Assembly: GCF_036010485.1 (NCBI RefSeq)
Contig: NZ_CP108568.1
Location: forward strand, 7,238,001 to 7,302,000
DNA length: 64,000 nt
Source: Streptomyces sp. NBC_01198
GTDB lineage: Bacteria > Actinomycetota > Actinomycetes > Streptomycetales > Streptomycetaceae
Direction of reading: 5' to 3'
Shown one piece after another: positions 51,705 through 60,638 of this stretch. Position 1 is the stretch's first letter; the number at the start of each line of letters is the position of its first letter. The position numbers and the translations under genes are program-made. A model generated the notes under the pieces. It was given only the letters and a program-made list of their open reading frames with translations. It searched no databases and was not told where the DNA came from.

Positions 51705-52502
51705 TCATGCGAACGCCGCCACCCGCAGCCCGGCCGCCTCCAGTGCCTGCCGCACCCGGGCGGCCAGCCGCGCGGCTCCCGGGGTGTCGCCGTGCACGCA
51801 CAGCGAGCGCGCCGCGATCCGTACCGGCCGGCCGTCCGCCGACGTCACCCCGTCGCCGGAGGCGATCCGCACCGCCCGGGCCACCACCTCGTCCGGCTCG
51901 CCCAACACCGCGCCCGGCTCGCGGCGCGAGACCAGCGTGCCCTGCGCCGTGTAGGCGCGGTCGGCGAAGGCCTCGTTCACCGTGCGCAGCCCCGCGGCGG
52001 TGGCGGCGGACAGCAACTGCGAGCCGGGCAGGCCCAGCACGGGCAGCCCGCCGGCGAGCACGACGCCCGCCACGACGGCCGCGGCCTGCTCGGTGTCGTG
52101 CACCGCCCGGTTGTACAGCGCGCCGTGCGGCTTGACGTACGCCACCGTCGCACCGGCCGCGCGCGCGAAGACCTCCAGCGCCCCGATCTGGTAGGCGACT
52201 TCGGCGGTCAGCTCGGCCGGCGGCACGTCCATCGAGCGGCGCCCGAAGCCGGCCAGGTCGCGGTAGGACACCTGCGCCCCGATCCGCACCCCGCCGACCG
52301 CGGCCCGCTCGCACACCCGCCGCATCGTCGCCGGATCGCCGGCGTGGAAGCCGCAGGCGACGTTCGCGCTGGTGACCACCGACAGCAGCGCCTCGTCGTC
52401 GGTGAGGTGCCAGCGTCCGAAGCCCTCGCCGAGGTCGGCGTTGAGGTCGACGACCGCGTCGCCCTCGGCCTCGCCGCCCGCCCCGATGTCCGTGCCCGCC
52501 AT
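51705..52502 (-). CDS. pxpA: 5-oxoprolinase subunit PxpA (LamB/YcsF family)
   Basis: 265 aa from ATG 52502. It has the signature VDLNADLGEGFGRW, then VTSANVACGFHAGDP, YVKPHGALYN and CVHGDTP. Together these give the metal and substrate residues of the YcsF/PxpA family. It is the first gene of the operon, divergent from the SMC-like operon. A near match to a PafBC box lies on the minus strand at 52552-52574. Confidence 0.94.
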   Translation of the reverse strand: MAGTDIGAGGEAEGDAVVDLNADLGEGFGRWHLTDDEALLSVVTSANVACGFHAGDPATMRRVCERAAVGGVRIGAQVSYRDLAGFGRRSMDVPPAELTAEVAYQIGALEVFARAAGATVAYVKPHGALYNRAVHDTEQAAAVVAGVVLAGGLPVLGLPGSQLLSAATAAGLRTVNEAFADRAYTAQGTLVSRREPGAVLGEPDEVVARAVRIASGDGVTSADGRPVRIAARSLCVHGDTPGAARLAARVRQALEAAGLRVAAFA

Positions 52503-52613
52503 GGTGATCCGCCCGTCGTGTCCACCGCTGCCGTAGGATGCCCGCGCTCCGATCATGGCATCCCGCACCGACAACGGGTGCCCGCCCCGTGGCGATCCGT
52601 GCCGTTTCGTTCG

Positions 52614-52636
52614 TTGTCGGTGGCACCGCCTAATGT
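52614..52636 (+). promoter_or_regulatory. PafBC-type DNA-damage promoter of the SMC-like operon
   Basis: TTGTCGGTG (52614-52622), exactly 8 bp, then TAATGT (52631-52636). Every defined position of the PafBC consensus TTGTCRGTG-N8-TANNNT is met. Seven bases after the -10 is the GTG start codon at 52644, so transcription should begin at or next to it and yield a leaderless mRNA. Confidence 0.78.
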
Positions 52637-52643
52637 GTGGGGC

Positions 52644-54152
52644 GTGACCAGCACCGTCCCGTATCCCCTGCCGGGTGCCGCCCGGCCGGCCCCGGGCCCC
52701 GCCGCCGACGAGGGCCTGGCCCGCCGGCTCAAGGCACTCGCCTGCACCGCGCCGTTGCACGACCTCGACGTCCGCAAGGCCAACCTCGCGGGCGAGTATT
52801 CGGTGTATGCGATGGCGGAGGTCGCGCTGGCCGCGATCGACCTGGTCACGCTCAACATGGACTTCGACACCGGCGCCGACCACGACCAGATAGTGGCCAG
52901 GGTGCTGCCCCGGGTCGCCGCCCAGGCCCCCGGCCGCAGCCACGCCGAGCACGAGCGGGTGGCCCGCTGGGTGCTGGAGAATCTGATCAACGTGGGCAGC
53001 GCCGACCGCGGATTCCGGGCCGTCTACGGCACGTTCGCCGCGGACGGCGCCTACGTGCGGCGGGACTACGACTTCAAGCTGATCGAGGAGGTGGCCGGCT
53101 CCGGCGGCAGCGTCTACCTGCGCACCACCGACGAGGCGGTCAACGTCCTGGTGGGCGCCCTCGACACCGACGTCACCAGCGCCCAGATCGCCGCCGAGGT
53201 CAAGCTGGAGGTGCTGATCAGCCGCGGCAGGCTGGCCGACGCCCAACTCGCCGCCGAGCAGGCGCGCTACCGCACGGTGCAGTACGCCGAGACGCTGCGC
53301 CGCACCCTGGAGGCCACCCGCCGCAACGTGCGGGCGGTGGACTGGCTGCGGCAGGTCCCCGACATGATCGCCGAGGCCCTCGACCACGTCGCCGACCGCT
53401 ACCGCCACGAGAACGCGATCCTGACCAACATCCGCAAGGCGCGCGACGAGGCGGAGGAGCCCGAGCACAAGCGGCGGGCCGCCGAGCTCGTCGACATCGT
53501 CAAGGACTGCATCCGGCGGCACACCCAGCTGCAGTCCCGGCTGCTGGAGGCCGGGCCGCTGTTCAGGGCCGAGCAGGACCGGCAGGCCTTCGCCGCGCCG
53601 CCCGCCCGCGCCGGGCTCGACCTGTACGGCCAGCTGGTCGCCCCGCTGCTGCCGCTGCCGGTGGAGCGCGCCTCGCGGGTGACCGACGCGTTCTTCGCCC
53701 GTGGCACCGGACTGCGGACACCGGCCGCGGTGCGGGTCACCGACCTGGTCGACCTGCTGCTGACGCCGCCGGTCGAACGCGACCATCTGGGCGCGGAGAT
53801 GCCCGAGCCCGACCTCGTCGCCACCCCGGACGACAGCCGCTTCTCCGACGAGCAGCTGGAGTCCGCCCTCGACCTGCTCGACCTGCCGCACGACGCGCCG
53901 CGCCGGCTGTCCGGACTGCTGGCCCAGGCCCGCCGCTCGGACCCCGACCTGCCGTATCTGGTCGCGCTGCTGGCGCTGCACGCCGCGTCGCCGCCGGTGG
54001 GCACCGCGGTGCGGCAGGGCGAGCCGCAGGTGCTCTTCGCGGTGGACGACGGCACCGAGCTCGACGACCCCGACTTCGGCGGCGCCGACCTCATCCTCGG
54101 CACCGCCCGCCTCACCGCCAGCCCCGCGGACCCGAAAGAGAGAACGACGTGA
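52644..54152 (+). CDS. Condensin-like operon, first subunit (kleisin/JetA-like candidate)
   Basis: 502 aa from GTG 52644. No named family is recognised with certainty. It is nearly all helical. An N-terminal winged-helix-like region (LDVRKANLAGEYSVYAMAEVALAAIDLVTLNMDF; ARWVLENLINVGSADRGFRAVYGTF) leads to YVRRDYDFKLIEEV and a long coiled coil at about 200-310 (AAEQARYRTVQYAETLRRTLEATRRNVRAVDWLRQV; IRKARDEAEEPEHKRRAAELVDIVKDCIRRHTQLQSRLLEAG), then a helical C-terminus. Size, shape and position before a small subunit and an SMC ATPase fit JetA/MksF-type kleisins. It overlaps the next gene by 4 bp (GTGA). Confidence 0.7.
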   Translation: MTSTVPYPLPGAARPAPGPAADEGLARRLKALACTAPLHDLDVRKANLAGEYSVYAMAEVALAAIDLVTLNMDFDTGADHDQIVARVLPRVAAQAPGRSHAEHERVARWVLENLINVGSADRGFRAVYGTFAADGAYVRRDYDFKLIEEVAGSGGSVYLRTTDEAVNVLVGALDTDVTSAQIAAEVKLEVLISRGRLADAQLAAEQARYRTVQYAETLRRTLEATRRNVRAVDWLRQVPDMIAEALDHVADRYRHENAILTNIRKARDEAEEPEHKRRAAELVDIVKDCIRRHTQLQSRLLEAGPLFRAEQDRQAFAAPPARAGLDLYGQLVAPLLPLPVERASRVTDAFFARGTGLRTPAAVRVTDLVDLLLTPPVERDHLGAEMPEPDLVATPDDSRFSDEQLESALDLLDLPHDAPRRLSGLLAQARRSDPDLPYLVALLALHAASPPVGTAVRQGEPQVLFAVDDGTELDDPDFGGADLILGTARLTASPADPKERTT

Positions 54153-55072
54153 GCGACCACCGCGACGACGGGACGGACGCCAGGGACGGCGCCCACCCCC
54201 GGGACGCCCACGACCCGCGCGAGATCCCGCGGTCCGGCGCGGCCCTGACCGCGGGCGACGTCGCCGACGCCGCCCGCCTGGTCGGCTTCGGCCTGCAGCC
54301 GAAGCTGCTGCCCGCCCGGGACGTGGAGTACGCGGAGCTGGTCAGACGGCACCGCGAGGACCCCGGCTTCGCCCGGATCGCCGACGCGGTGGCCGCCGGG
54401 CTCGGCCTGGTCGTCCTGGAGGTGTCACCGCGGGCCGGTATGGCCGTCGCGGCGGGCGAGGACTCGGTCTTCGCCGTCCGGATGGGCGACTACGCCCGCC
54501 GGGCCGCCTCCGACGCGGGCGACCGCTTCCTGCACGGTCTGGCGCATCTGGCCGCCGCCGCGCTGGCCTTCCCGCGCCCCGAGGATCTGGCCGACGACGG
54601 CTACATCGGCCGCATCACGGTCAACGGGGTGGACGCCTTCGTCCGCCAGGCCTGCCGGCGGCTGGAGGAGCGCGCCGACGAGACCGGTGAGAACTCCGAC
54701 CCGGCCACCGACGCCCCCGGCCTGGAGGCGGCCTGGCGGGTCTACACCAGGCGCAGCGCCACCGGCGCCACCAAGGACGCCAGGCGGCTGGCGAGTTCGA
54801 CCACCGGCATCATCGGCAAGGCGGTCGCCTTCCTGGTCGACTCCGGCTTCCTGCAGCGCACCGGCGACGAGTCGGGCGGCACGTACCGCACCACCGCCCG
54901 CTACCAGCTCCAGGTCCGCGACATGGCGGGCAGCGCGGCGATGGCCGAGCTTCTCGACCTGGGCGTCGTACCGGTCACCGACGGCACCGCGAGCCTGCTG
55001 CCCGCGGCCGCCTCCGACGACGGCTCGGACCTGGTCGCGGACGCCGGACTGCCCTTCCACAGCTCTGTCTGA
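54149..55072 (+). CDS. Condensin-like operon, second subunit (KITE/JetB-like candidate)
   Basis: 307 aa from GTG 54149. A charged disordered start of about 35 residues is followed by a helical body (ALTAGDVADAARLVGFGLQPKLL; FLHGLAHLAAAALAFPRPEDLADDGYIGRITVNGVDAFVRQACRRLEE). It ends in a probable winged helix (TTGIIGKAVAFLVDSGFLQRTGDESGGTYRTTARYQLQVRDM). MukE/MksE/JetB proteins are small winged-helix (KITE) subunits located between kleisin and SMC genes, which is exactly this position. The family is not recognised by name. Confidence 0.68.
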   Translation: MSDHRDDGTDARDGAHPRDAHDPREIPRSGAALTAGDVADAARLVGFGLQPKLLPARDVEYAELVRRHREDPGFARIADAVAAGLGLVVLEVSPRAGMAVAAGEDSVFAVRMGDYARRAASDAGDRFLHGLAHLAAAALAFPRPEDLADDGYIGRITVNGVDAFVRQACRRLEERADETGENSDPATDAPGLEAAWRVYTRRSATGATKDARRLASSTTGIIGKAVAFLVDSGFLQRTGDESGGTYRTTARYQLQVRDMAGSAAMAELLDLGVVPVTDGTASLLPAAASDDGSDLVADAGLPFHSSV

Positions 55073-55124
55073 ACGCGCCGCCGCCCGAGCCCACTTCCCC
55101 TACCCAGCCACGAGAGTCCGCCGC

Positions 55125-58100
55125 ATGTACGAGCTTTCCCGACTCCGCCTCTACTCCATCGGGCCCGCGGGTGCGCGCTACGCCGACACGGTGCTCGACC
55201 TGCGGGGCGTCGGCGAACCTGTGCCGCTGCCCGCACCGGCGCAGGGCGACTTCTTCGCCGACGAGCCGGCCGGCCCGCCGCGCCGCCCGGCCCCCGCCGG
55301 AGTGCTCTTCCTGGAGAACGGCGGCGGGAAGTCCGTCCTGCTCAAGCTGATCTTCTCGGTGATGCTGCCGGGCCACCGCAACACCCTCGGCGGCGCCAGT
55401 TCCGGTGTGCTGCGCAAGTTCCTGCTGGCCGAGGACTGCGGTCATGTCGCGCTGGAGTGGCAGCACACCCTGACCGGCGAGCTGGTGGTGGCCGGCAAGG
55501 TCAGCGAGTGGCGCGGCCGCCAGGTCTCCGCCGACCCGCGCAAGTTCGCCGAGGCCTGGTATTCCTTCCGGCCCGGCCCGGGGATGAGCCTGGACTCGCT
55601 GCCGGTCGCCGAGTCCACGGCGGTACGCCCGCCGGTCGAGGGCGTCTCGGGGGCACGCGGCAGGCGCCGCACCATGAAGGGCTTCAGGGACGCGCTCACC
55701 GAGGCGGGCAAGGCGTATCCGCACCTGGACGTGGTGTGGGAGGAGATCCACGACCGGTGGAACGAACACCTCGGCGAGCTCGGCCTCGACCCCGAACTGT
55801 TCCGCTACCAGCGGGAGATGAACGCCGACGAGGGCGAGGCCGCGGGCCTTTTCGCGGTCAAGAAGGACTCCGACTTCACCGACCTGCTGCTGCGCGCGGT
55901 CACCGACACCCGCGACACCGACGGCCTCGCCGACCTGGTCCACGGCTTCGCGGGCAAGCTCGGCCGCCGGGCGGAACTGACGGCGGAGCGCGACTTCACC
56001 GCCGGCTCCCTGGACCTGCTTGAGCGGATCGTCGACGGCGCCGAGGCCCGCGACCGGGCCCGCGCGGTGCACGCCCAGTCAGAGCGCCGCACCCGCGCGC
56101 TGGCCCGGCGGCTGACCGCCCGCGCCCAGCAGGAACGCGCCAGGACCGGCGAGATCGCGCAGGACATGGCGCGGGCCGCGCACACCGTCACCGACGCCGA
56201 GCAGGCACGGGCCGGCAGCGCGCTGACCGCGGCCGAGATCGCCTACCGGCACGCGTCGCTCGCGCTGGCCGCGGCGGACAAGGGCGCGGCCGCGCTGCGC
56301 CGCGAGCTGGGCGACGCGCGCACCCTGCACGCGGCCTGGCAGGCCGCCGAGACCGTCCTGCGGCAACGGGCCGCGGGGGACAGGCTGCAGCGGGTCAGCG
56401 CGGCCATCCGCGAGGCGGAAAGGGACGCCGCCCCCGCGCTCGCCGCCCGCACCACGGCGGCCGCCGAGCTGGTACGCGCGCTGCACGGCGCCGCCGCCCG
56501 CGCCGAACGGCAGGCCGACGAGGAGGAGGAGCGCTCGGCGGAGCTCCAGGCGCGCTCCGAGACCGCGCACCGCGACGCGACCGCCGCCGCCACCGAGGCC
56601 CAGCGCGCCCGCAGCGAGACCGGGCACCTCGCCCAGCGGCTCGCCGAGGTCGAACAGGAGACCGCGCAGGCCGTACGCTCCGGCTGGCTCGACGACTCCG
56701 CGCCGAACGCCGACCCGGCCCGCGCGGCCCTGGCCGCCGCCGACGCCGAGGAGTCGGCCGCCACCCTGTCCCTGGCCGCCGCCGAGGCCGCCCGCACCGA
56801 GGCAGCCCGCGCCCGGGAGGCCGCGGCGGCCGAGTCCCGCGCGGAGCTCGCCGCGGCCCGCGCCACCGACGCCGCGGCCACCGCGGAGTCCGCCCTGGCC
56901 GCGGCGACCGTGGCCGCCACCTCGCTGACCACCGACTCCCGCCTGACCGCCCTGCTCAGCCTCCCCGCCCCGCGCACCGACGCCTCGTCCGCCCCGCCCG
57001 ACGCCTCGTCCGCCCCGCACGGCGTCCCGGCCGCCCGCACGGCCCCCGCCGGCGACAGCGCGCCGGGGGCCGCCGCCGACGGGGAGCGGTCGGATGGCGC
57101 CCCGGCCCCCGGCGCCGCGGAGGACACCGCCCGGCACGGTCAGGCCGCACCGGCCGCCCGCAGCGGCGGCACCGGGCAGGACGGCGGGATCAGCCCCGGC
57201 ATGCTCGACGAATTCGCCGAGCCGCTGCGGGAGTTGCTGGACAACGCCGTCGCGGCCGCCGAGCGGCAGCTGTTCGAGCTGCGGACCGCCGCGGCGGACG
57301 ACGCCCGGATCCTCGGGGCGCTCGGCGACGGGGGACTGCTGCCCCCGGGGCCCGACGTGCTGGCCACGGTCGAGTATCTGGGCGAGCACGGCATTCCCGC
57401 GCTGCCCGGTTGGCGCTATCTCGCCCAGGCCGTGGACCCGGTGGACCACGCCGTGGTGCTCGCGGCACGCCCCGAGCTGGTCGACGGGGTCGTGGTGACC
57501 GACCCCGGCACCTACCTGCGGGCCAGGGACGTCCTGGCCCAGGCGGCCCTGCTGCCGCGCTCCACCGTCGCCGTCGGCACCGCCGCCGCGCTGCTCGCCC
57601 CGCCGCCGGCAGCAGGCACCGAGCCGGACGTCTTCCTGGTACCGCCGAATCCGGCGATGCACGACGAATTCGCCGCGGACGGCGAGCGCCAGGCGCTGCG
57701 GGCCAGGGCGACGGCACGCGAGGGGGAGATCAGGACACTCGCGGGCCGCCTCGCCCACGACCGCACCCTGGCGGCACGGCTGGCCTCCTGGCGCGCCGCC
57801 TGCCCGCAGGGCCGGCTCGCCGAGCTGGCCGCGGAGACCGCGGCCGCCCGGGAGACCGTCGAGCGCACCCGGGCGGAACTGTCCGAGGCGCGCGCCGCCC
57901 GCGCCGAGGCCGAGGCCGTCGCCGCGGAGGCCGCGCAGGACAGCGACACCCGCAGGGCCGCCGCCGAGCAGGCCCGCCGGGCCGCCGACGCGCTGGCCGG
58001 ACTCGCCCACCGGTTGCGCGAGCGGGCCGGCTGGCAGCGCAGGGCCCGCGAACTGTCCGCCGACGCGGCGGAGGCGGAGGCCCGCGCCGAGGCCTGCCTG

Positions 58101-60044
58101 GCGCAGGCCCGCGCCGCCGACGAGGACCGCAGGGCCGCCCAGCGCGCCTCGGACGACGCCCGCCGCACCGCCCGCGTCCTGCGCGCGGAACGGTCCGAGA
58201 TCGCTGGCGCCCCCGACGACGGCGCGGCGGCCGCCACCCCGGAGGCGGACACGGCCAGGTCGCTGCCCGCACTGCGGGAGGCGTACCGCGCGGCCTCCGA
58301 GGTCTACGAGAAGGTCGGCGTCGGCGCCGACCTGCGGGCCGAACAGGCCAGGGCGGAGAGCACCGAGAATGCCGCGCTGGTCGAACTGGACCGGCTCACC
58401 AACAAGGTACGCAGCCGCGCAGCCCAGCTGCTCGAAGGTCCTGACGGCTCGGACGGGCCGTCCAGGCAGGCCGCGGCCGGGCGCGCGGAAGCGCTCGTAC
58501 AGACCCTGGAATCCCGCGCCTCCACCGCCAGCGAGCAGTTGGGCCGCCTCCGCGGCGAAGCCGAACGCCTCGCGCCGCACGACGGCGCACCGCACCACAC
58601 CGAGCTGCCTGAGGCCCTCCAGCCGCGCGACGCCGACCACGCCCAGGAGTTGCTGCGCGCGGCCACCACCGAGGTCGCCGCCCGTACCGAGGCCCTGGAG
58701 CTGGCCACCGCCGCGCACGCCGACCTGGTCGCGGCCCACCGGGCCGCCGAGGACGCGGCCGGCGGCTTCGACGAGACCGCCGCGCTGCTGCGCGACCTGC
58801 TGCGGGACGGCGGGCCGCAGCAGCACCCCGACGAGGAGGAGCCGCAGCCGTATCCGGGCAGCCAGGAGGCGGCCAGGCAGGCCGCCGCCGAGGCCCGGCG
58901 CGGCCTGCGCGGCTGCGCCGCCGACCTGTCGGCGGCCGACGCCCACCTGCGCGAGGCCGCGGACGTCCTGGTCAGGCACGCCAACGCGGTCCGCTTCGAA
59001 CAGGTCAGGACCCCGGCCAGGCAGCAGATCAGGGAGCTGCCCGGCGCGGCGCTGCCCGAGCACGCGGCCGCCTGGGCGGCGGCCTTCGCCCCCCGGCTGC
59101 GGGTGCTGACCGACGAGCTGGGCCAGCTGGAGCGCAACCGGGACATCATCGTGGACCGGCTGCGCGGCCTGGTCGAGTCGGCGCTCGCCACGCTGCGCTC
59201 GGCCCAGCGGCTGTCCCGGCTGCCCGAGGGCCTGGGCGAGTGGTCGGGCCAGGAATTCCTCCGGATCCGCTTCGACGACCCCGACCAGGCGCTGCTCACC
59301 GAGCGCCTCGGCGAGGTCATCGACGAGGCGACCAGGTCGGCGCTGCGCAAGAACTCCGACCTGCGGCGGGACGGGATGTCACTGCTGCTGCGCGGGGTCG
59401 GCGCGGCCCTCCAGCCGCGGGGTATCGCCGTGGAGATCCTGAAGCCCGACGCGGTACTGCGGGCCGAGCGCGTCCCCGTCGGCCAGATGGGCGACGTGTT
59501 CTCCGGCGGGCAGCTGCTCACCGCCGCCATCGCGCTGTACTGCACCATGGCCGCGCTGCGGAGCAACGACCGCGGCAGGGACCGGCAGCGGCACGCCGGC
59601 ACGCTCTTCCTCGACAATCCGATCGGCCGGGCCAATGCCACGTATCTGCTGGAGCTCCAGCGGGCGGTGGCCGACGCGCTCGGTGTGCAGCTCATCTACA
59701 CGACGGGGCTATTCGACACGACCGCCCTCGCCGAATTCCCGCTCGTGGTCAGGCTGCGCAATGACGCGGATCTGCGGGCGGGGCTGAAATACATCAGCGT
59801 CGAGGAACACCTCAGGCCCGGACTTCCGGTCCAGGACCCGCACGGCGAGCAGGTGCACGGCGAGATCACCGCCACCCGGATGTTCCGCCGCCCGCCGGAA
59901 GCCGCCCACGAAGCGGCAGCGGAAGCCGCCCCGGCACCGGCCGCAGAAACCCCACCCGCACCGCCGGCCGCACCGGAACCGGCGGCGGCACCGGCCTCAG
60001 CCGTACCGGACGGCACCACCGCCGGCCGCCCTGCCGGGCGCTGA
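55125..60044 (+). CDS. SMC/MukB/JetC-like coiled-coil ATPase
   Basis: 1639 aa. The N-terminal half ATPase has Walker A ENGGGKS (Lys69). A first coiled coil runs from about 310 to 610. An Ala/Pro/Ser linker at about 615-690 precedes a globular hinge-like domain at about 690-855 (FAEPLRELLDNAVAAAERQL; YLGEHGIPALPGWRYLAQ). The second coiled coil is about 858-1335. The C-terminal half has the ABC signature FSGGQ (1459-1463) and Walker B LFLDNPIG (Asp1497, then Asn rather than Glu). A Pro/Ala/Glu tail follows. The order is that of an SMC protein. It is too long and has the wrong partners for chromosomal Smc or SbcC. The start ATG 55125 is 52 bp after the previous stop. Confidence 0.85.
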   Translation: MYELSRLRLYSIGPAGARYADTVLDLRGVGEPVPLPAPAQGDFFADEPAGPPRRPAPAGVLFLENGGGKSVLLKLIFSVMLPGHRNTLGGASSGVLRKFLLAEDCGHVALEWQHTLTGELVVAGKVSEWRGRQVSADPRKFAEAWYSFRPGPGMSLDSLPVAESTAVRPPVEGVSGARGRRRTMKGFRDALTEAGKAYPHLDVVWEEIHDRWNEHLGELGLDPELFRYQREMNADEGEAAGLFAVKKDSDFTDLLLRAVTDTRDTDGLADLVHGFAGKLGRRAELTAERDFTAGSLDLLERIVDGAEARDRARAVHAQSERRTRALARRLTARAQQERARTGEIAQDMARAAHTVTDAEQARAGSALTAAEIAYRHASLALAAADKGAAALRRELGDARTLHAAWQAAETVLRQRAAGDRLQRVSAAIREAERDAAPALAARTTAAAELVRALHGAAARAERQADEEEERSAELQARSETAHRDATAAATEAQRARSETGHLAQRLAEVEQETAQAVRSGWLDDSAPNADPARAALAAADAEESAATLSLAAAEAARTEAARAREAAAAESRAELAAARATDAAATAESALAAATVAATSLTTDSRLTALLSLPAPRTDASSAPPDASSAPHGVPAARTAPAGDSAPGAAADGERSDGAPAPGAAEDTARHGQAAPAARSGGTGQDGGISPGMLDEFAEPLRELLDNAVAAAERQLFELRTAAADDARILGALGDGGLLPPGPDVLATVEYLGEHGIPALPGWRYLAQAVDPVDHAVVLAARPELVDGVVVTDPGTYLRARDVLAQAALLPRSTVAVGTAAALLAPPPAAGTEPDVFLVPPNPAMHDEFAADGERQALRARATAREGEIRTLAGRLAHDRTLAARLASWRAACPQGRLAELAAETAAARETVERTRAELSEARAARAEAEAVAAEAAQDSDTRRAAAEQARRAADALAGLAHRLRERAGWQRRARELSADAAEAEARAEACLAQARAADEDRRAAQRASDDARRTARVLRAERSEIAGAPDDGAAAATPEADTARSLPALREAYRAASEVYEKVGVGADLRAEQARAESTENAALVELDRLTNKVRSRAAQLLEGPDGSDGPSRQAAAGRAEALVQTLESRASTASEQLGRLRGEAERLAPHDGAPHHTELPEALQPRDADHAQELLRAATTEVAARTEALELATAAHADLVAAHRAAEDAAGGFDETAALLRDLLRDGGPQQHPDEEEPQPYPGSQEAARQAAAEARRGLRGCAADLSAADAHLREAADVLVRHANAVRFEQVRTPARQQIRELPGAALPEHAAAWAAAFAPRLRVLTDELGQLERNRDIIVDRLRGLVESALATLRSAQRLSRLPEGLGEWSGQEFLRIRFDDPDQALLTERLGEVIDEATRSALRKNSDLRRDGMSLLLRGVGAALQPRGIAVEILKPDAVLRAERVPVGQMGDVFSGGQLLTAAIALYCTMAALRSNDRGRDRQRHAGTLFLDNPIGRANATYLLELQRAVADALGVQLIYTTGLFDTTALAEFPLVVRLRNDADLRAGLKYISVEEHLRPGLPVQDPHGEQVHGEITATRMFRRPPEAAHEAAAEAAPAPAAETPPAPPAAPEPAAAPASAVPDGTTAGRPAGR

Positions 60045-60048
60045 GCGC

Positions 60049-60507
60049 TCACACCCCCAGGTGCCGCGGCACGTGCCGCCGTCCCGCCGCCCGGCCCGAA
60101 CCGGCCGTCGCAGCCGAGCCACCCTGCGACCTGGCCCTGCGTGCCTGCCGCCGGGCCCTGCGCCGCTCCCGGCGCAGGGCCCGGGCGGCGCTGCTCGGGC
60201 TCGACACCACACCGTTGCGCTGATTCCACACCTGCCGCGTCACCCACACGTCGAGCACCGCCCAGGTGGCCACGACCGAGGTGAGCACCGTGGTCAGCAG
60301 CACCGGCGCGGACAGCCAGGAGTGCCCGGCCGCGAGCAGCACGTCGATGATCGTCTGCACCAGGGCCACCGCGGCGATCAGTCCCGCCCGCACCGCGGCG
60401 GCCCGCACCGGATCGGCCATCCGCGGTCGGCTGGCGGTCTCTTCGACCCATACGGTCCGCCGTTGGAAGTCCATGAAGAGTGGCTGCCCCGAATCCCCCA
60501 GGTGCAT
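60049..60507 (-). CDS. Small two-helix membrane protein, hypothetical
   Basis: 152 aa, or 141 from a second Met at 60474 (MDFQRRTVWVEE). Two hydrophobic segments (AVRAGLIAAVALVQTIIDVLLAAG; APVLLTTVLTSVVATWAVLDVW) are followed by a very basic tail (RALRRERRRARRQARRARSQGG). It is convergent with the SMC-like gene, stops 4 bp apart, and is divergent from the conservon. There is no TOPRIM or nuclease motif, so it is not a JetD. Confidence 0.65.
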   Translation of the reverse strand: MHLGDSGQPLFMDFQRRTVWVEETASRPRMADPVRAAAVRAGLIAAVALVQTIIDVLLAAGHSWLSAPVLLTTVLTSVVATWAVLDVWVTRQVWNQRNGVVSSPSSAARALRRERRRARRQARRARSQGGSAATAGSGRAAGRRHVPRHLGV

Positions 60508-60638
60508 TCCGGGGTACGTTTCGCCGCAGACCTGCCCAACCCACAGACAGACTTTCGAGTTACCCCTGAGGCGGTAGTAGGCTCACGCCGATTAAACGAG
60601 TCAGACGCCCCCACAGCGGGGGAGACGTTGGGGAGGCC

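Noticed and set aside
56079..59063. A 994-codon minus-strand frame inside the SMC-like gene
   Set aside because: It is antisense to the Ala/Glu/Arg-rich coiled coil, the product is nearly all Gly/Arg/Val, and there are no motifs.
60049..60507. Possible JetD (fourth Wadjet gene) next to the SMC-like gene
   Set aside because: The product is a small two-helix membrane protein with a basic tail, with no TOPRIM-type acidic motif, and it is on the opposite strand.
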